Assembly: GCA_900660155.1 (NCBI GenBank)
Contig: CABFPE010001167.1
Coordinates: forward strand, 47,797 to 75,483
Origin: Hofstenia miamia
Lineage: Eukaryota; Xenacoelomorpha; Acoela; Hofsteniidae
DNA: 27,687 bases
Reading direction: 5' to 3'
Of the stretch, positions 1-12,700 are shown piece by piece; the stretch's first letter is position 1; each line of letters starts with the position of its first letter. Below the pieces are notes generated by a model. That model saw nothing but the letters and a program-made list of their open reading frames with translations, searched no databases and was not told the DNA's origin. The position numbers were made by a program, and so were the translations under genes.

Positions 1-326
1 CATCAGAGCTATATTATTTATAAACAATATGATGCAAAATAAAATTGTACATTTTGAAGTTTTACCTTAGTATCACATACTCTTCTAAGACTCAATTTAG
101 GTTTTCCAACGTCAGTGGGTAGTTTATAAGTTTCTAAAATACTCAACTTTTGTCTAACAAAAAGAAAAGGTAAAGAAATTTTTATCAGTGGTAATAAAAT
201 GGACCAAATTGGCATTTAATAAACTTTGGCTGGTCTAGACTTGAGCCTAACTTTTCCACCCATTCCCTATTTCTACGTTGCTTGCGCGTAGTGCTTGTAT
301 AATTCTAAATGTTTCTTTAAATTTAG

Positions 327-575
327 GTGATGTTCTCAGAGCCTCTAAGTTTAGTCACTAAATTTTCAGTGTGGCTGTCTGATCCGTTCAATCGAATAGA
401 TTTCCTCGGCTGCACGGTGTTTCTTATAGCGTTGCCATTAAGGTTCATTGAAGTTACCCAGGAGTGGGGTCGAGTGATTTACTGTCTTGACATTATTTTC
501 TGGTACATCAAGCTTTTGGAGTTATTTTCTGTTAATAAATATCTTGGTCCATTTGTGCAAATTATTGGAAAGATG
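327..575 (+). CDS. TRPM exon A: end of S2-S3 linker, S3, S4, S4-S5 linker
   Basis: This exon has 249 nt, phase 0 at both ends, encoding residues 1-83. The acceptor is ATTTAG at 321-326; the in-frame TAG at 324-326 shows that translation cannot continue upstream without splicing. The donor is GTTTGT at 576. It opens with VMFSEP, matching the xMSEP/MSEA segment after S2 in long TRPMs. S3 follows ([17 protein letters not shown]), then S4 ([20 protein letters not shown]) and [14 protein letters not shown], which is strongly TRPM3-like. The frame runs on to 620 but the conserved match ends at GKM and resumes exactly at exon B. Confidence 0.93.
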
Positions 576-746
576 GTTTGTATTTTTTGGTTTTGCAATC
601 TTGCCTTCATTGTGTATTGACATTGTATGCAATTCAAATATTTATCAACAAAACATTACATTGTCTATTAAACTGCATCAATAGATAAAATATATTTCTA
701 AATGATTTCTTTTATTTTTGCTTAAAAATTCCTTCTCTCCTGTTGN

Positions 747-782
<36 letters not shown>

Positions 783-3700
783 TTTTAGTGATTATTTTAT
801 TTTGAGTTGTAATTATTTAGCATATGTAATTGCTGCTTCAAATCATCAAAATATCGATAAAATCCTGTTAAAAAATAATTTCATTAATATCTGATTAGTT
901 TTATTAAACATACTATATTATTTCATATCAATTGATTGAAATCGATTGTTTTAAGCCTACTAGCCCCGGCTTTTCAGGTCTATTTATTTTCAAAATATGT
1001 CTTTTTGGAACATAACTTATAGAGGGATTTTATAGGTTATATGCTACAGACCTTTTTAAGAATATGTATTTTCTTTATTTTGGAAAGAGTCTTTCAGTCG
1101 TTGTACTAGAACTTGGCATGTACTATATCTTTTTATAATATTTGCCAATATAGAGCATTTTGCTTCATTAGCACACCAACAAATGCAAATGATTTCCCTT
1201 TATGGACGGAATCCATAAATTTGGAAGATCAAAAATAATGAATTTTTAATGTGTTTTATTTTGAACGAATTAGCCCGACCAGATCGCGCACTCGTTTAAA
1301 TCCATTAAAGTAAAATATTCAATCTCATGCAACACTTCCATATTACGGATTTAGTTTTGTAATATAACTTAACAAGCAACATGTTAGACGATATACGAGA
1401 TAGTGCATTTCAAAACCCTTAAAGGTACTTGTAAGGTTGGATTATAATTTACAGCCAATTATAAGCACTTAGTTCACGAATCGTTTCACTTTGCAAATAT
1501 TCTTTGTAAGTCATTTGTCATGCACTGTTCTACAAACATCACGAGGAATCAATGAAAATATATAAATTTAGTTGAAAATTTAAGTTCGCAGAATCACCAT
1601 AAGAATCCCACTTTTTATGAAGGTAACTGAAACAAACGAATATCCTCAGAATGTAATTGCAACATTGTTTTTCAAATGACATGGGCTTGATTTGTTTCCA
1701 CTCGACATTGTCAAAAAGCGAATTTGTTACTATGACATTGTCATGCAAATATTGCTGGCTTTTCTCCTTTTGAAAATTTTTACTGCGGTATTCTGCAAAT
1801 ATATCCATTTCACTTGTTGACTAACTCGAGAGAATTTTTAGCGCTACGTTTGAGTTCTTGACTCTATAATAGAAACTTTAATAAGTTATCGATAGAAATT
1901 TTAATTCTATAGACTGGAGAACTGATTACTATGTGCATCGCAATTCATTAGCGTATGCGAAGTTAGAGCACTTGACTCACACCTACACAAAAGCACACGT
2001 GTTTGATCAATGCCATTTGCTGCAATATTGTTAAAATTGCTTCGAAATAATTACGTTTGCTTGCTACTTCAAAGAAAATATGCTTTCGTTTTCGAAAGAT
2101 TACTTCCGGTCGGAGAAGTTGTCGAAATGAACAGTATATTCCCTGAGGTTGCTACATAAGGTATTTTGATATCACGGCCCACTTTACACCAGGCGCTCTT
2201 GGAAATCTTTTAAATTAAAAACTAATTTTATCTAATTTTACATTGTTTAAAAAAATTCGCCTGATTTTTGTTTATAACTGCTAAAGTTATAATAAACTAC
2301 GCTTGTGTATGTTCAGGTTTAAGCGATTTTTTCCAGGAACCTATATTTTTAAAATGACATTTTCAATGCTCGAGGCCTGAGATACTACGGTCCCCGTATT
2401 TGTTACATTTTATTATATAGTTTTAATGATTATATTTGTTTGTTTGATTTATATAGTAGGATACGTCTTAAAAAAAGACCTGATGGTGAAAATTTCAGTC
2501 ATAATAGCAAAGCGAAATAGAGGCTTTTGAAATGATATTTTTGTAAATTCATCAAAGTTTTGTATCATTGAAATCAACGTTTCCGATCCGGGGCCACATT
2601 GGCTATTGTACTTTGATTTTTGTGTAAATCATTGTCAATTATTTGACAGGAAATGATCAGTTCAACTAGTATCATGCGAAACGCTGTGACAGCCACTTGA
2701 GTCATCAAATAAAATAAAAATTGTTTTAATTCAATTCATATTTTATTGGTGCATGACTATTGAATGTAAGAATTTCTTTTTTTCGTAAGTTTCGATTGGG
2801 AATTTTAAATGGCATCAACCGCGGTTTTAATTATAAAAAAATAATTTTTAGTATAGAATGTAATTTAGATGACGGATTCGGGCCTATGTATTTTTCCCCT
2901 ATCCGTAATATCCCAATTCCAACCATTTTTTATATAACAACAAACAGCTTACATCAACAACACTTGTTGTAATAACCCAATCCCAACAGAATATGGAACT
3001 TTCTGCGCCGTTTATGTTTGCGTTATCGGCGGCATAGGCGGCGATGTTATAATTGGTGGAGTTTTTTTGGTAATAACCTTGAACTGTAAACATCAAATTA
3101 TTGTATAGAAAATGATTAACAAAAAAATTGTATCAAATTTATTCGATATGCTAAAGCCTAACATGAATATAAACCCCTACAATAACAATAATCCTTTATT
3201 TCAATTTCATCAACAATTGCGAGATGCTCCAAAAACAAATTATATACCTACAAATGATTAAATACAAATATTTAACCAGCGTTGTTGGATATACCAAACT
3301 GTAACAAGTGAAAATCGTATTTTATATTTAACTGCTATAACCCACTTAATTTAACAGTAATTTAACGTGATCAGAAATAAAATGATAAATAACTATTTAT
3401 ATGTATTTAATATCAGTAAAAAAAAATTCTATTTGCCATTTTATATCATTGCAGTAATCGATTTGCAGTTATGACATTTTGCAGTTGTTGCAATTACTGT
3501 TTAGATAAACAACCAAATATAATTAAAACGTAGATGTTTTAAGTTTAGGGTAATTTTTTCATCGACGGATTTCAGCCGCGTCGAAGCATCGGCAAAAACA
3601 TCGGTGTGGGTGTTTAGAATATGGACGGAATTTAGTTAAATTTGAAAATCTATCATTTAAGAATTTATCAAAATTTGACATTTTAATGTCCCATTCAATA

Positions 3701-6700
3701 TGTTGTTTTAAGTATACAATGTACAACGGCAATCCTGTAAACTAGGTACACCTCATTTGGCAGTTTTTATACCGGAAGTTAGGTTCCGTAAAAATGGTTT
3801 TCAATGCTTCATTATTTAGTTGTTGGACATGTTGTATTTTGTTGTTTTCATGTTTTTGGTTCTGTCATGTTACGGTGTCACTCGTCAAGCTATTCGTCAT
3901 CCGAACCTAGACTTTGAATGGAAAAGCGTGCGTGACATTTACTACCATCCTTATTTTATGATTTATGGAGAAGTGTATGCCGGTGAAATCATACGTAAGT
4001 GCCCTATGGTTATTTAATTCTTTTGTATGCTGTTCGTCTATATCATTATTATTCGATGCATTATTATATTTCTTTATTCAAGCTGTTAGCAATTTTTTAA
4101 CATTATAATGAGAAAACATTTGAGCTTTAGGTACAATCAAAATTGGTTCCTGTTTACACTAACATTATTAATTTACATGTTCCCCCATTTATTGAATGCC
4201 GTATTGTTTCTAATCATTCATTAAATATGTCTAGGGTTTTTAAGGCAATTGAGTGTGTAGTCAGTCTCGGACGACAAAGCAGAGAGCGGTTATATGCCAG
4301 CCCTAAGCGCATTTGTCAGTTATAATAATTTCATGTATAACTTATCACATTTGCCACTTCTAGTATTTTATGTTCATTATATAATATCTAAAAAAGAAAA
4401 CAATGGTTCAAAGATGAAATTACGTTTCAAAATCAATGCACATGCATTTACACGAAGATGGGATTGAACCGTAATACTTTAAGAATTAACATTACAGCCC
4501 CTGACTACATGGCCAAACAAAAAAAACATCGAAGAAGTTTCACTTGTTGTAGACTTGACTATCTAGAAAATTTGATTCTTTTACTTTTCTCTATCTTCAA
4601 ATATATTTCTAATTGGCGCGAAGTAATGACTTCATTTGATTGTTATAGCTGGGAATCTACCATGCAAAAATTGACTAGGCTACATCAAATTTTAGCTTCC
4701 ACTGTGTTTAGCATGTTAGCATTTCTGTCTACTTACATAATTGAATGTTTTTGATTTACAAAAGTGAATATTTTTCTTCCTTCAAATCTTACTAGGGGTT
4801 ATTATTTAGCTGAATGTGGGACGTCTGACACAGAGCCCTGCAACACTGGCTGGTGGATCGAACCATTTCTTATGGTCGTCTATCTTTTAGTAGAAAATAT
4901 TCTTCTGGTCAATCTACTAATTGCTGTTTTCAAGTAACTTTTCAATGTTTTTTAACTTTACTGTTAATACATCCAACGGGTTTTTAGAAGGAACCCGTGA
5001 TGCCGCCCCATACCCCAATTGTGAATTTAAATAGTGTAGGGAAAATTCAAATCAGCATTGTCCATATTCCTGCGATTCCAATATCAGTGAAACCCTTACC
5101 ATGTACTCAGTTTCAAAACCAACAACTTATTAATTTACTATCGTTTTTATGTGATTAGGTAGGTCCGCCAAGAGTAATAAATGAAAGGAAAATGTATTTT
5201 TTAATGAAAAATATTTGGAAATCACCTATATAATAACAATGAACTCAATAATATATGTTGCAGAACATTTCATTATATAAGTTTTCAGGCTCCTCTCACT
5301 TAAGCCTGTTGACTTATGTAATTTAAACAGCTATTTAAGTGATAAAAAGAATTCAAAATCGTACGTCTGTAAATGTACAAATGAATTTAATGGTTTTATC
5401 AATTTAGAAGTTTTGAGGGAAAATTTGTTTACTAGTCTTTTAAATAAATGTGTGTCTACTGTACAATTTGCACGTTGCCTGTACATGATGTTTTATCAAA
5501 TCAACTCAGAAGTAGTGTTCTGCGGGCATGGTTGTGGTCATTGCTTAGCCGTTAGACGGCCGTAGCCGCGGCTAACAGCCCTCTACGGCCAAGGATTTTG
5601 TTTTACTTCTAAAATCCCTGCTAAGATTGATTTCTGAACATTGTGATGGACAATATATTTCCATGATTTTTATTTGTATTTTTGTATATTATTTTTTAAA
5701 AATTTGTCGCTTTAAACATTATATTTAAATGTTCGAACTATGAGCATGTTTTAATCGTTTCATTGGGAATTGCAGTATGTCACTTAGTAGTAGTAAAAAG
5801 CACTGACTAAGTAAAAGAAATCACTGCTACGGATGAATCTTTACGACCAACGGCCGGCTAAGGTCAAAATTTATTTTGCATGGCCGGCTTTGTTCAAGAA
5901 AATTGCCTCTGCCATAGAACTCTAGTCTGAATCCTAACTAGGGCTGTGCGGGCACGGTCTTTTGCATGGGCATAGCTATGACGGGTACGGGTAAAGAAAA
6001 ACTGGATTAAGATCACGAGTATACTGTCGAATCCCTCTCATGTACAGATTCTAAAGTGCTTTTTATAAGCAATCGCCACTGAATTTAATATTTACGAAAA
6101 CTTCATTAGATTTAGTAGGGTCAGTGTCTATTTATCGTACTTATTCGGTTCGTTTGAGTTATTTTTTTGATCTTTCATGCTGTTAATTAATTCTTGTGCC
6201 ATTTCTTCAATTACTTGGCAATCCAATAAAATTCCCACTTTTATTGATGATTGCACGATCATGCCACTGCATTGTCGCTACTTAAAGTAAGTCTGAACGA
6301 GCAGCCAGTAGTGCAATTGACACCATTACTATCAGGAGTGCTTGTTTGTTACATTCTAATGTTATTGAACCTTTGGTAATTCGTGGAAAATTACCCATTA
6401 AATTCATTTTTATTGTCATATATGTTTATTAGTAATACATCATACATTTTGTTCATCATTATTTAGTGCTTAAATTGCAAACTACAGCCTTGACCAGAGA
6501 TTTTAATTCCTTCATGGCAATTGGTAATTAATAGTTTTACTGGAATTGGAATCGACAAATTCCTGAGTGTGGGAATTGAATTAGGAATTGAGTTAGAAAT
6601 TGGCATTCTAAATTGACTTTAGAACCCCAACTAATTTGAAAATGTATTTTTTTAATACCCGCATAAGAACCCTATCACACAATTTTAGGACACGGATCAA

Positions 6701-9700
6701 TTTACCAAATTGATGGAAAATGCTTTTTGTAAACTATTTAATTACAATGCTTAGTTATGTAAATTTAGAAAATGTAAAATTATACATGTAATTTAATATT
6801 ATTAGTTATTCTAAATTTTACTCAATGGAATTGGAATTGAAACTGATATTATTGGTCAGTAGGAATTGAAATTGGGATTGATGACCAAGAATTGGAATTA
6901 GAATTGAATTGAAATCTTTGGCCTTGGCCAGTACTGGCTTCTATGTAAAAATATATCGCGGGTACGAGTACAATTCTTACAGCTACCCGCATACCCCTAA
7001 TCCTAACATATCTAAGAAGCATAAAATTAAGCCTCATTTCAAGTTTATTTTTTGTACCTTGAAAACATATTATTTGAGTAAATATCTATTTGTGTAAACA
7101 CTTGGATGTCTGCGCTGAAAGTATGTCGGAGTGTGGACAGGAAAAACTCGAGTATGGCAGGACGGGGCAGGGTAACATTGAGACCCAGTTAAATCCGGAT
7201 AAAATCAATTTTAGAAATTCAAAACTTAAATCCTGAATACATCGACATTACATTCTTCATTAATTTTAGCAGTACTATAGTGTCATAATAGTGTAGAGTA
7301 TTGGAAGTATTTCAAAACTTGTTGATTGTGATGCGATTGAATGTTTTACCATAGCGCCATTCTATCTCAGCTTGCTGGCGCCATGCTTGGCCATTGCTTT
7401 AACTAGTGAAAGATTTTTCTCGTCATACACTTTTTTAGATTTTGCTTAAGCAATAGAAAAATGTTTACAGGTAAACGTTGCTTCGGAAATATTGGAACAC
7501 AACATATTATTTTAACGTAACAAGCTTGCATTGTGTTATTCCAGTAATTGCTCTTCATAGTTAAAGAGAGGATCTTGTTGATCATAACTTTCCAGATTGC
7601 GTGCAGGTATAGATAAAAAACTGCTGGTTGACTTATCAATGACATATGCCTGCAAAAGTCACTTTATAGGAAAAGTGTGAGAAGTTAGGTAATCCGGATA
7701 AATCCGGACAGGATAAAATAAATGCAAATCCGAACAGAGCGGGACAGTTTTTGTTTCAAATTCAGCACTAGCTGAAAGTATTTTCCAAATGTGTATATAT
7801 GCATGTAAAATTTCGTATTTTCCACCAATAAAATCAGAACGGTTTAATTTCATATGAAACATTTTATTACAAATTCAAACTTTTGGCCTATGTTTAAATG
7901 GTACACCAGAGACACCCTCATAAATAGCAATTGTATTAAGTTAGATTATAAATTATTTTCTTGGTTTATTTAATTAATGTTTATCCAATAAGTTTTGACA
8001 ATTTATTCAGTGTGTTTTCGTTTTTAGTAGCACCTACAATGATGTTAGTTCGTATACCACGCAAGTGTGGAAATTTCAGCGCTACTATGTAATCATGCAT
8101 CACGAGACGAAGCCGGTTGTACCACCACCTTTCACCGCGATTAGTTACTTTTTCCTACTCTGTCGCTGCATTTGTCGTCGTAAAATACGAAGACTGCATT
8201 CCTACGATCGTGGATTAAGTAAATTTTAAAATTGAATAATTTCTTACTTTGTATATTATTTAAAGCAGGATGCATATTTCTTATATGTGCGCATATCGTG
8301 CAACTCCAATCATAATTATGTACAAGTTTTTATTAAATATTTTTTGATCGAGTGCGACGTTCCCGGGAGCGGTAATTACTGATTTCTAGATGCTCTAGCA
8401 TAATAAATGTTGTGTATTTTACATTGCACTACAATTTCAATTGTTCTTCTAAAAGTTCACCTAAGATAAAGTTTTGACTTAATTTGCTATAACGTTGTAG
8501 CGTTGATTAAGTTTGTCAAATTGTCTTACCATGTATTATTCTTGAGTATAATCGAGGCCAACGTAAATGACGGCCTGAAAATTTGCAGCAACCTGAATAA
8601 AAAAAGGGACCATTCAAAATAAATTGAGTTTATTTAAAAAATTTCGATGTTATAGAAAACTAATAGCAATTTTACAAAAAACAAATCCAATATAACACAA
8701 CTTCGAGATAAAATTATGAGCAGACTCGTACATTTTTATTTTTACTATTGTAACGTGACAAAAAATTTAATAAATTAAAGTCAAATATTTTAATCAACCT
8801 CTTATTACATCATTCCATATTTCTATACATTTTATGGGTAAATTGACGTTTAAATATTTTTGTTGGAACGATGTCGCTACATTTTTTTTACACATTTTGT
8901 AATTTCTGAATATAAAAATGTTTTTCAAAAATCAAACGCATTTACAATCAAATCATGTTGCAGTTCAAATGGAATTCATACATTTCTTCACGATTTTGAG
9001 AATCTACGTTATGCTATACAATTCCTTATGAATGTTTTCTAGTTTTGTAGATAAGGTAGTTTTGCTTACATACTTTGCTTAATTGAAATATTTTAAAAAA
9101 TTCCAATCACGAGGTTGTATAGCAGCTGGATCAATTGAATTTTTATATTGTTTACACTAGATTCGAAATTTACATTCCGTATTTACTGAACATAAATATC
9201 GATTTTGTGGCTATAATATGCAGTTATATATTTTGAATTTGAATAAAATTCTAAGTTTGCAATTAATTAATGACCTCAATTCTATGACTAACCAGTGGTT
9301 GAGAAATTTTAGATTTATTTAAATGTTCATATAAATGCATATTTATCAAACGTTGTTCAAGTTCATTGAATTTTATGTAGTACATTACGTTTATGATAGC
9401 ATGCCAAATTGCGATATTTGCCTGAACTTTCTTCAATTCTACATTGCTTTTAAATTTTTTTCGGCTAATGTGTTAGAACATTTCATTATAGGAGCTATAT
9501 TTTTTACTAGCGACTTTCTAATTCAGCGGTCGTGTCATTTGTATGTTTCTACTATTGGATAAGGAAATGTGTGACGTCAACAGGTGTATTTGAACTTTTA
9601 CAAAATTATATAATTATTTTGTTATATAATCTCGAAGAAATTTAAAACTCAATTAGCCTAATTTCAAATGATTTAATGGACTCTTTGTAAGTGAAAGTAA

Positions 9701-12700
9701 GACCAAACACTTGCGAAATTCGGAGAAACATATTAGCATTGCCAAATTTCATGTTGTAGATGTATAGATTATTTAATTCTGTAAGTTGTATAAAAATGTA
9801 CAAATTTTAATAATGAATTCAGTTAAAGTAATTGAGGCAATTTTTTAAATTCCAGAAAATTTTGTATTTCACTTTTATACCAGTGAATTCTCGATATTCA
9901 TCATATATGCAAAACAATATCTCATTTTAAGATGTTACAGGTATTTGCTTTGATGCAGTTGAATTGTTTAAGTCAATGGAATGTTCATTCAGAAATTTGC
10001 ATTTCACCAATTAAGTTACATCGGCATCGACCACATTGGCAATGATGACATTTAGGTACTTCTTTGGATCCCCTTCTTCTGCAATGATGAAAACATCATT
10101 GTTGCACATTAATTTGAAAAATTAATTTTTTCTCATTTTCAATTAGAATGTCCACTACGTCATGGCATTTCGTTTCAAAAAAATTTTATGTGTCCCATAA
10201 TGCAACCATCTTTAAACTCGGATGGTATATCTGCAGCAGCAAAGGTTTCAACACTGATGATGTGGTGAAATCATCTGTCACATGTTTAGTAATTCTTGCC
10301 TCTTGGGATTAGGTAAGGTATCTCTACCGTTTTGCTGTTTGGTTATTGCATAGTGTTGCTCAATAAAGATAATTTCACGAATTTAACCATTGTTTCACAA
10401 TTATTGCAACAGAGTTGACTATTTGGAGTAAGATACATTCTTGCAGAAACTCGGTTGTATACTTACTTAGCTTAGCTGAATTAGACTCTGCTACCTTAGG
10501 CATCATTTTGTGTACAACAAACTCAATGTGTGGTAGGTGTGAACGTAGGTATCGAATCAACCCGATTATGATTGTATAGTTAGCAACGACCTTATGTAAA
10601 CAACGCAGTACACATAGCAGTCTAATCAATTTATCAGTTCGTGTAATTAACGGATGCGCCCAAAAGTTATTCGCAATGTTCCTAAAATATTACATTTATA
10701 TGTCTTAATAACTCTCCACTAAAGCTGAATAGGCCCTGAAATGTGTTTTAAGATTCGCTTCGGCATGTTAGTGTCTCTACAATGAATTCATGTGTAATTA
10801 AAATAGTTGAAATTTCTTAAGATGGTTGCTATATGTAAGTATAAGTAGTTGTCAATAAAAATTTAAATAACATTATTTCAGGTGCTAAGTATCATGGTGT
10901 GCTAACGATCATTTGATTAATTCATTTTCATGGTTTCTTTTTACTGAATGGTTTTAATTATGTCAACACAGGGATAGAATTTTTAACACAAATTCAAATA
11001 ATTAAATAAGCGGTAATTGATTACTCGACAGCTATCAACCAATCAAACTCAAAATAATACACACAGATCAAAACTTCACATATTAGCACCGGAATCCTCT
11101 CAAAATGACGACTAATAAACAAATAAGTATTTATGTATGGAATTATTTTACATTTACATTTTTGCACATGCCTATCTTCTGTAATAATTTCCGTTATTAA
11201 GACTACAAAACTGATTTTTAGAACTGTTTCTATCTGGTGATGAAGAAAGTGAATTGAATGAATTTGAAATCAACTGTCAAGCATCGTCATTCGCCAAAGA
11301 CGCCCACAATCTCCGCAACTCTCGCGATGAGAGAATTCGCCTCATTGACAAAAGGTGATTGGAAATTTATTTTAAAATTTAATGAAATTTAACGTATACA
11401 GTTTTCAGAAATTTTATATGCTTTCGTTAATGTGATAGAAACATTGAAGTTGCCCTACAATATTTGTATTTCAATCTCCAAGTAATTTACGAGAATACAT
11501 TTAGTTTTTCTATGTGGAATTAATTGTAAAGTGCACGTTAAACGCACGAAATTTTCACTTTGCGTATTCTCTTATTTAAAGGGGATATGTTCGTTTTGAA
11601 TTCAATGCAATGACTATTAATCAAATACTATTGTGCATGCAGTACCTACGATGAACAAATAGAATTTATTTATAATTTATTTTTACACGTTTTTGTCTAT
11701 TTTGAATAGTGTTTCTGAAAAATTCACCCTACTGTATGAATATATAGAACATTAAGGCGTTTTATTTCTCACTTTTTTCAACAGTCAACTTCTACCAAAC
11801 AATGAAATTTACCCAAACTATCATATATTAAGTTTTAGAATTTTCCCGCCAAAATTGCTGTTCATTTTGCTTTTATAATTGAAAACAATTGTTTAATTCG
11901 ATTTCGGTATATTAAACTAGGCTTGAGTGTTTAGTAGTTTCAGAATAAGCAAGTATATCAATTAATATACTCCTGCAAGAAATACAGGTAGCACACATGA
12001 AAACTTGTTAAATGGTCTATCTCATTTTTGTTGAGACTGAATGATATTTTTATGCCAGGTTTCTTTGTAATCGAGAAATAACCATGCCCGTGGCTTGCAT
12101 TTGAAGTTTAGGGGGCCATGGCCCCGCAAAGTTCAATAAATAAATCATAGTTTCACCCTTTTTCATTGAATTTTTTAAATAGAATTGCATTAGTATTATG
12201 TATATTTCAACTAAAAGATATTCACTCTAACTTAGTTACAGAATATTAGAATTAATACTATGGAGTTTTGTATCTAGGATGCCAAAAGGAAGGGGGCACA
12301 GTGGCCCAACAGGGAGGGCCATGGCCCCCTGGCCCTCCCCTAGCCATGGCCCTGGAAATAACATATTCTTTATCACTGATCTGTGGAGCTACCATAAACT
12401 GTTTAAAAAGAAAAATTTAGTCATTTAAAAAACACACTTTTTATTTAGAATAGAAAGAACGCTATTATCTTTGATGTAATATCATTTTAAAAGTTCGAAC
12501 TGGATCAATCTTTTTGCATCACACATCAGTCCAAATGATTATAACAATATTGCCTTTTAAAAGCAGTCCAATTTTGAGAGTTTTGATTTCGTGAAATTCA
12601 ATTGACTGTAGCATCCATTGAAGTTGTTATTCATTATCAGTTTGATAAATGAAATTCTGAACGAATTCTATACCTCTTTCGGCAAGATCATTGATAACAG

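Larger units (their letters stand above)
4934..8027 (+). other. Intron 3 (3094 bp), hAT-rich
   Basis: Bounded by GTAACT and GTTTTTAG. It carries an old hAT-like relic (5513-5924), a clear 1061-bp hAT element (5939-6999), and one copy of an interspersed repeat (7122-7288). A related CCGG-containing stretch lies near 7690-7750. The two minus open frames at 7403-7862 match nothing I recognise. Confidence 0.85.

Noticed and set aside
1539..1808. 89-codon minus-strand frame in intron 1
   Set aside because: It is open by length only. No homology I recognise, no clear splice or start context, and frames of this size occur by chance in 3 kb of AT-rich sequence.
4458..4754. 98-codon + frame in intron 2 as a separate gene
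   Set aside because: It lies wholly inside an intron whose flanking exons join perfectly, and shows no conserved domain. Kept only as a finding.
4791..4800. Alternative acceptor CTAG before GGGTTATT for exon C
   Set aside because: With the C left by exon B it gives an immediate frame break; the 4809/4810 acceptor restores Pro-Glu-Cys and the TRPM frame.
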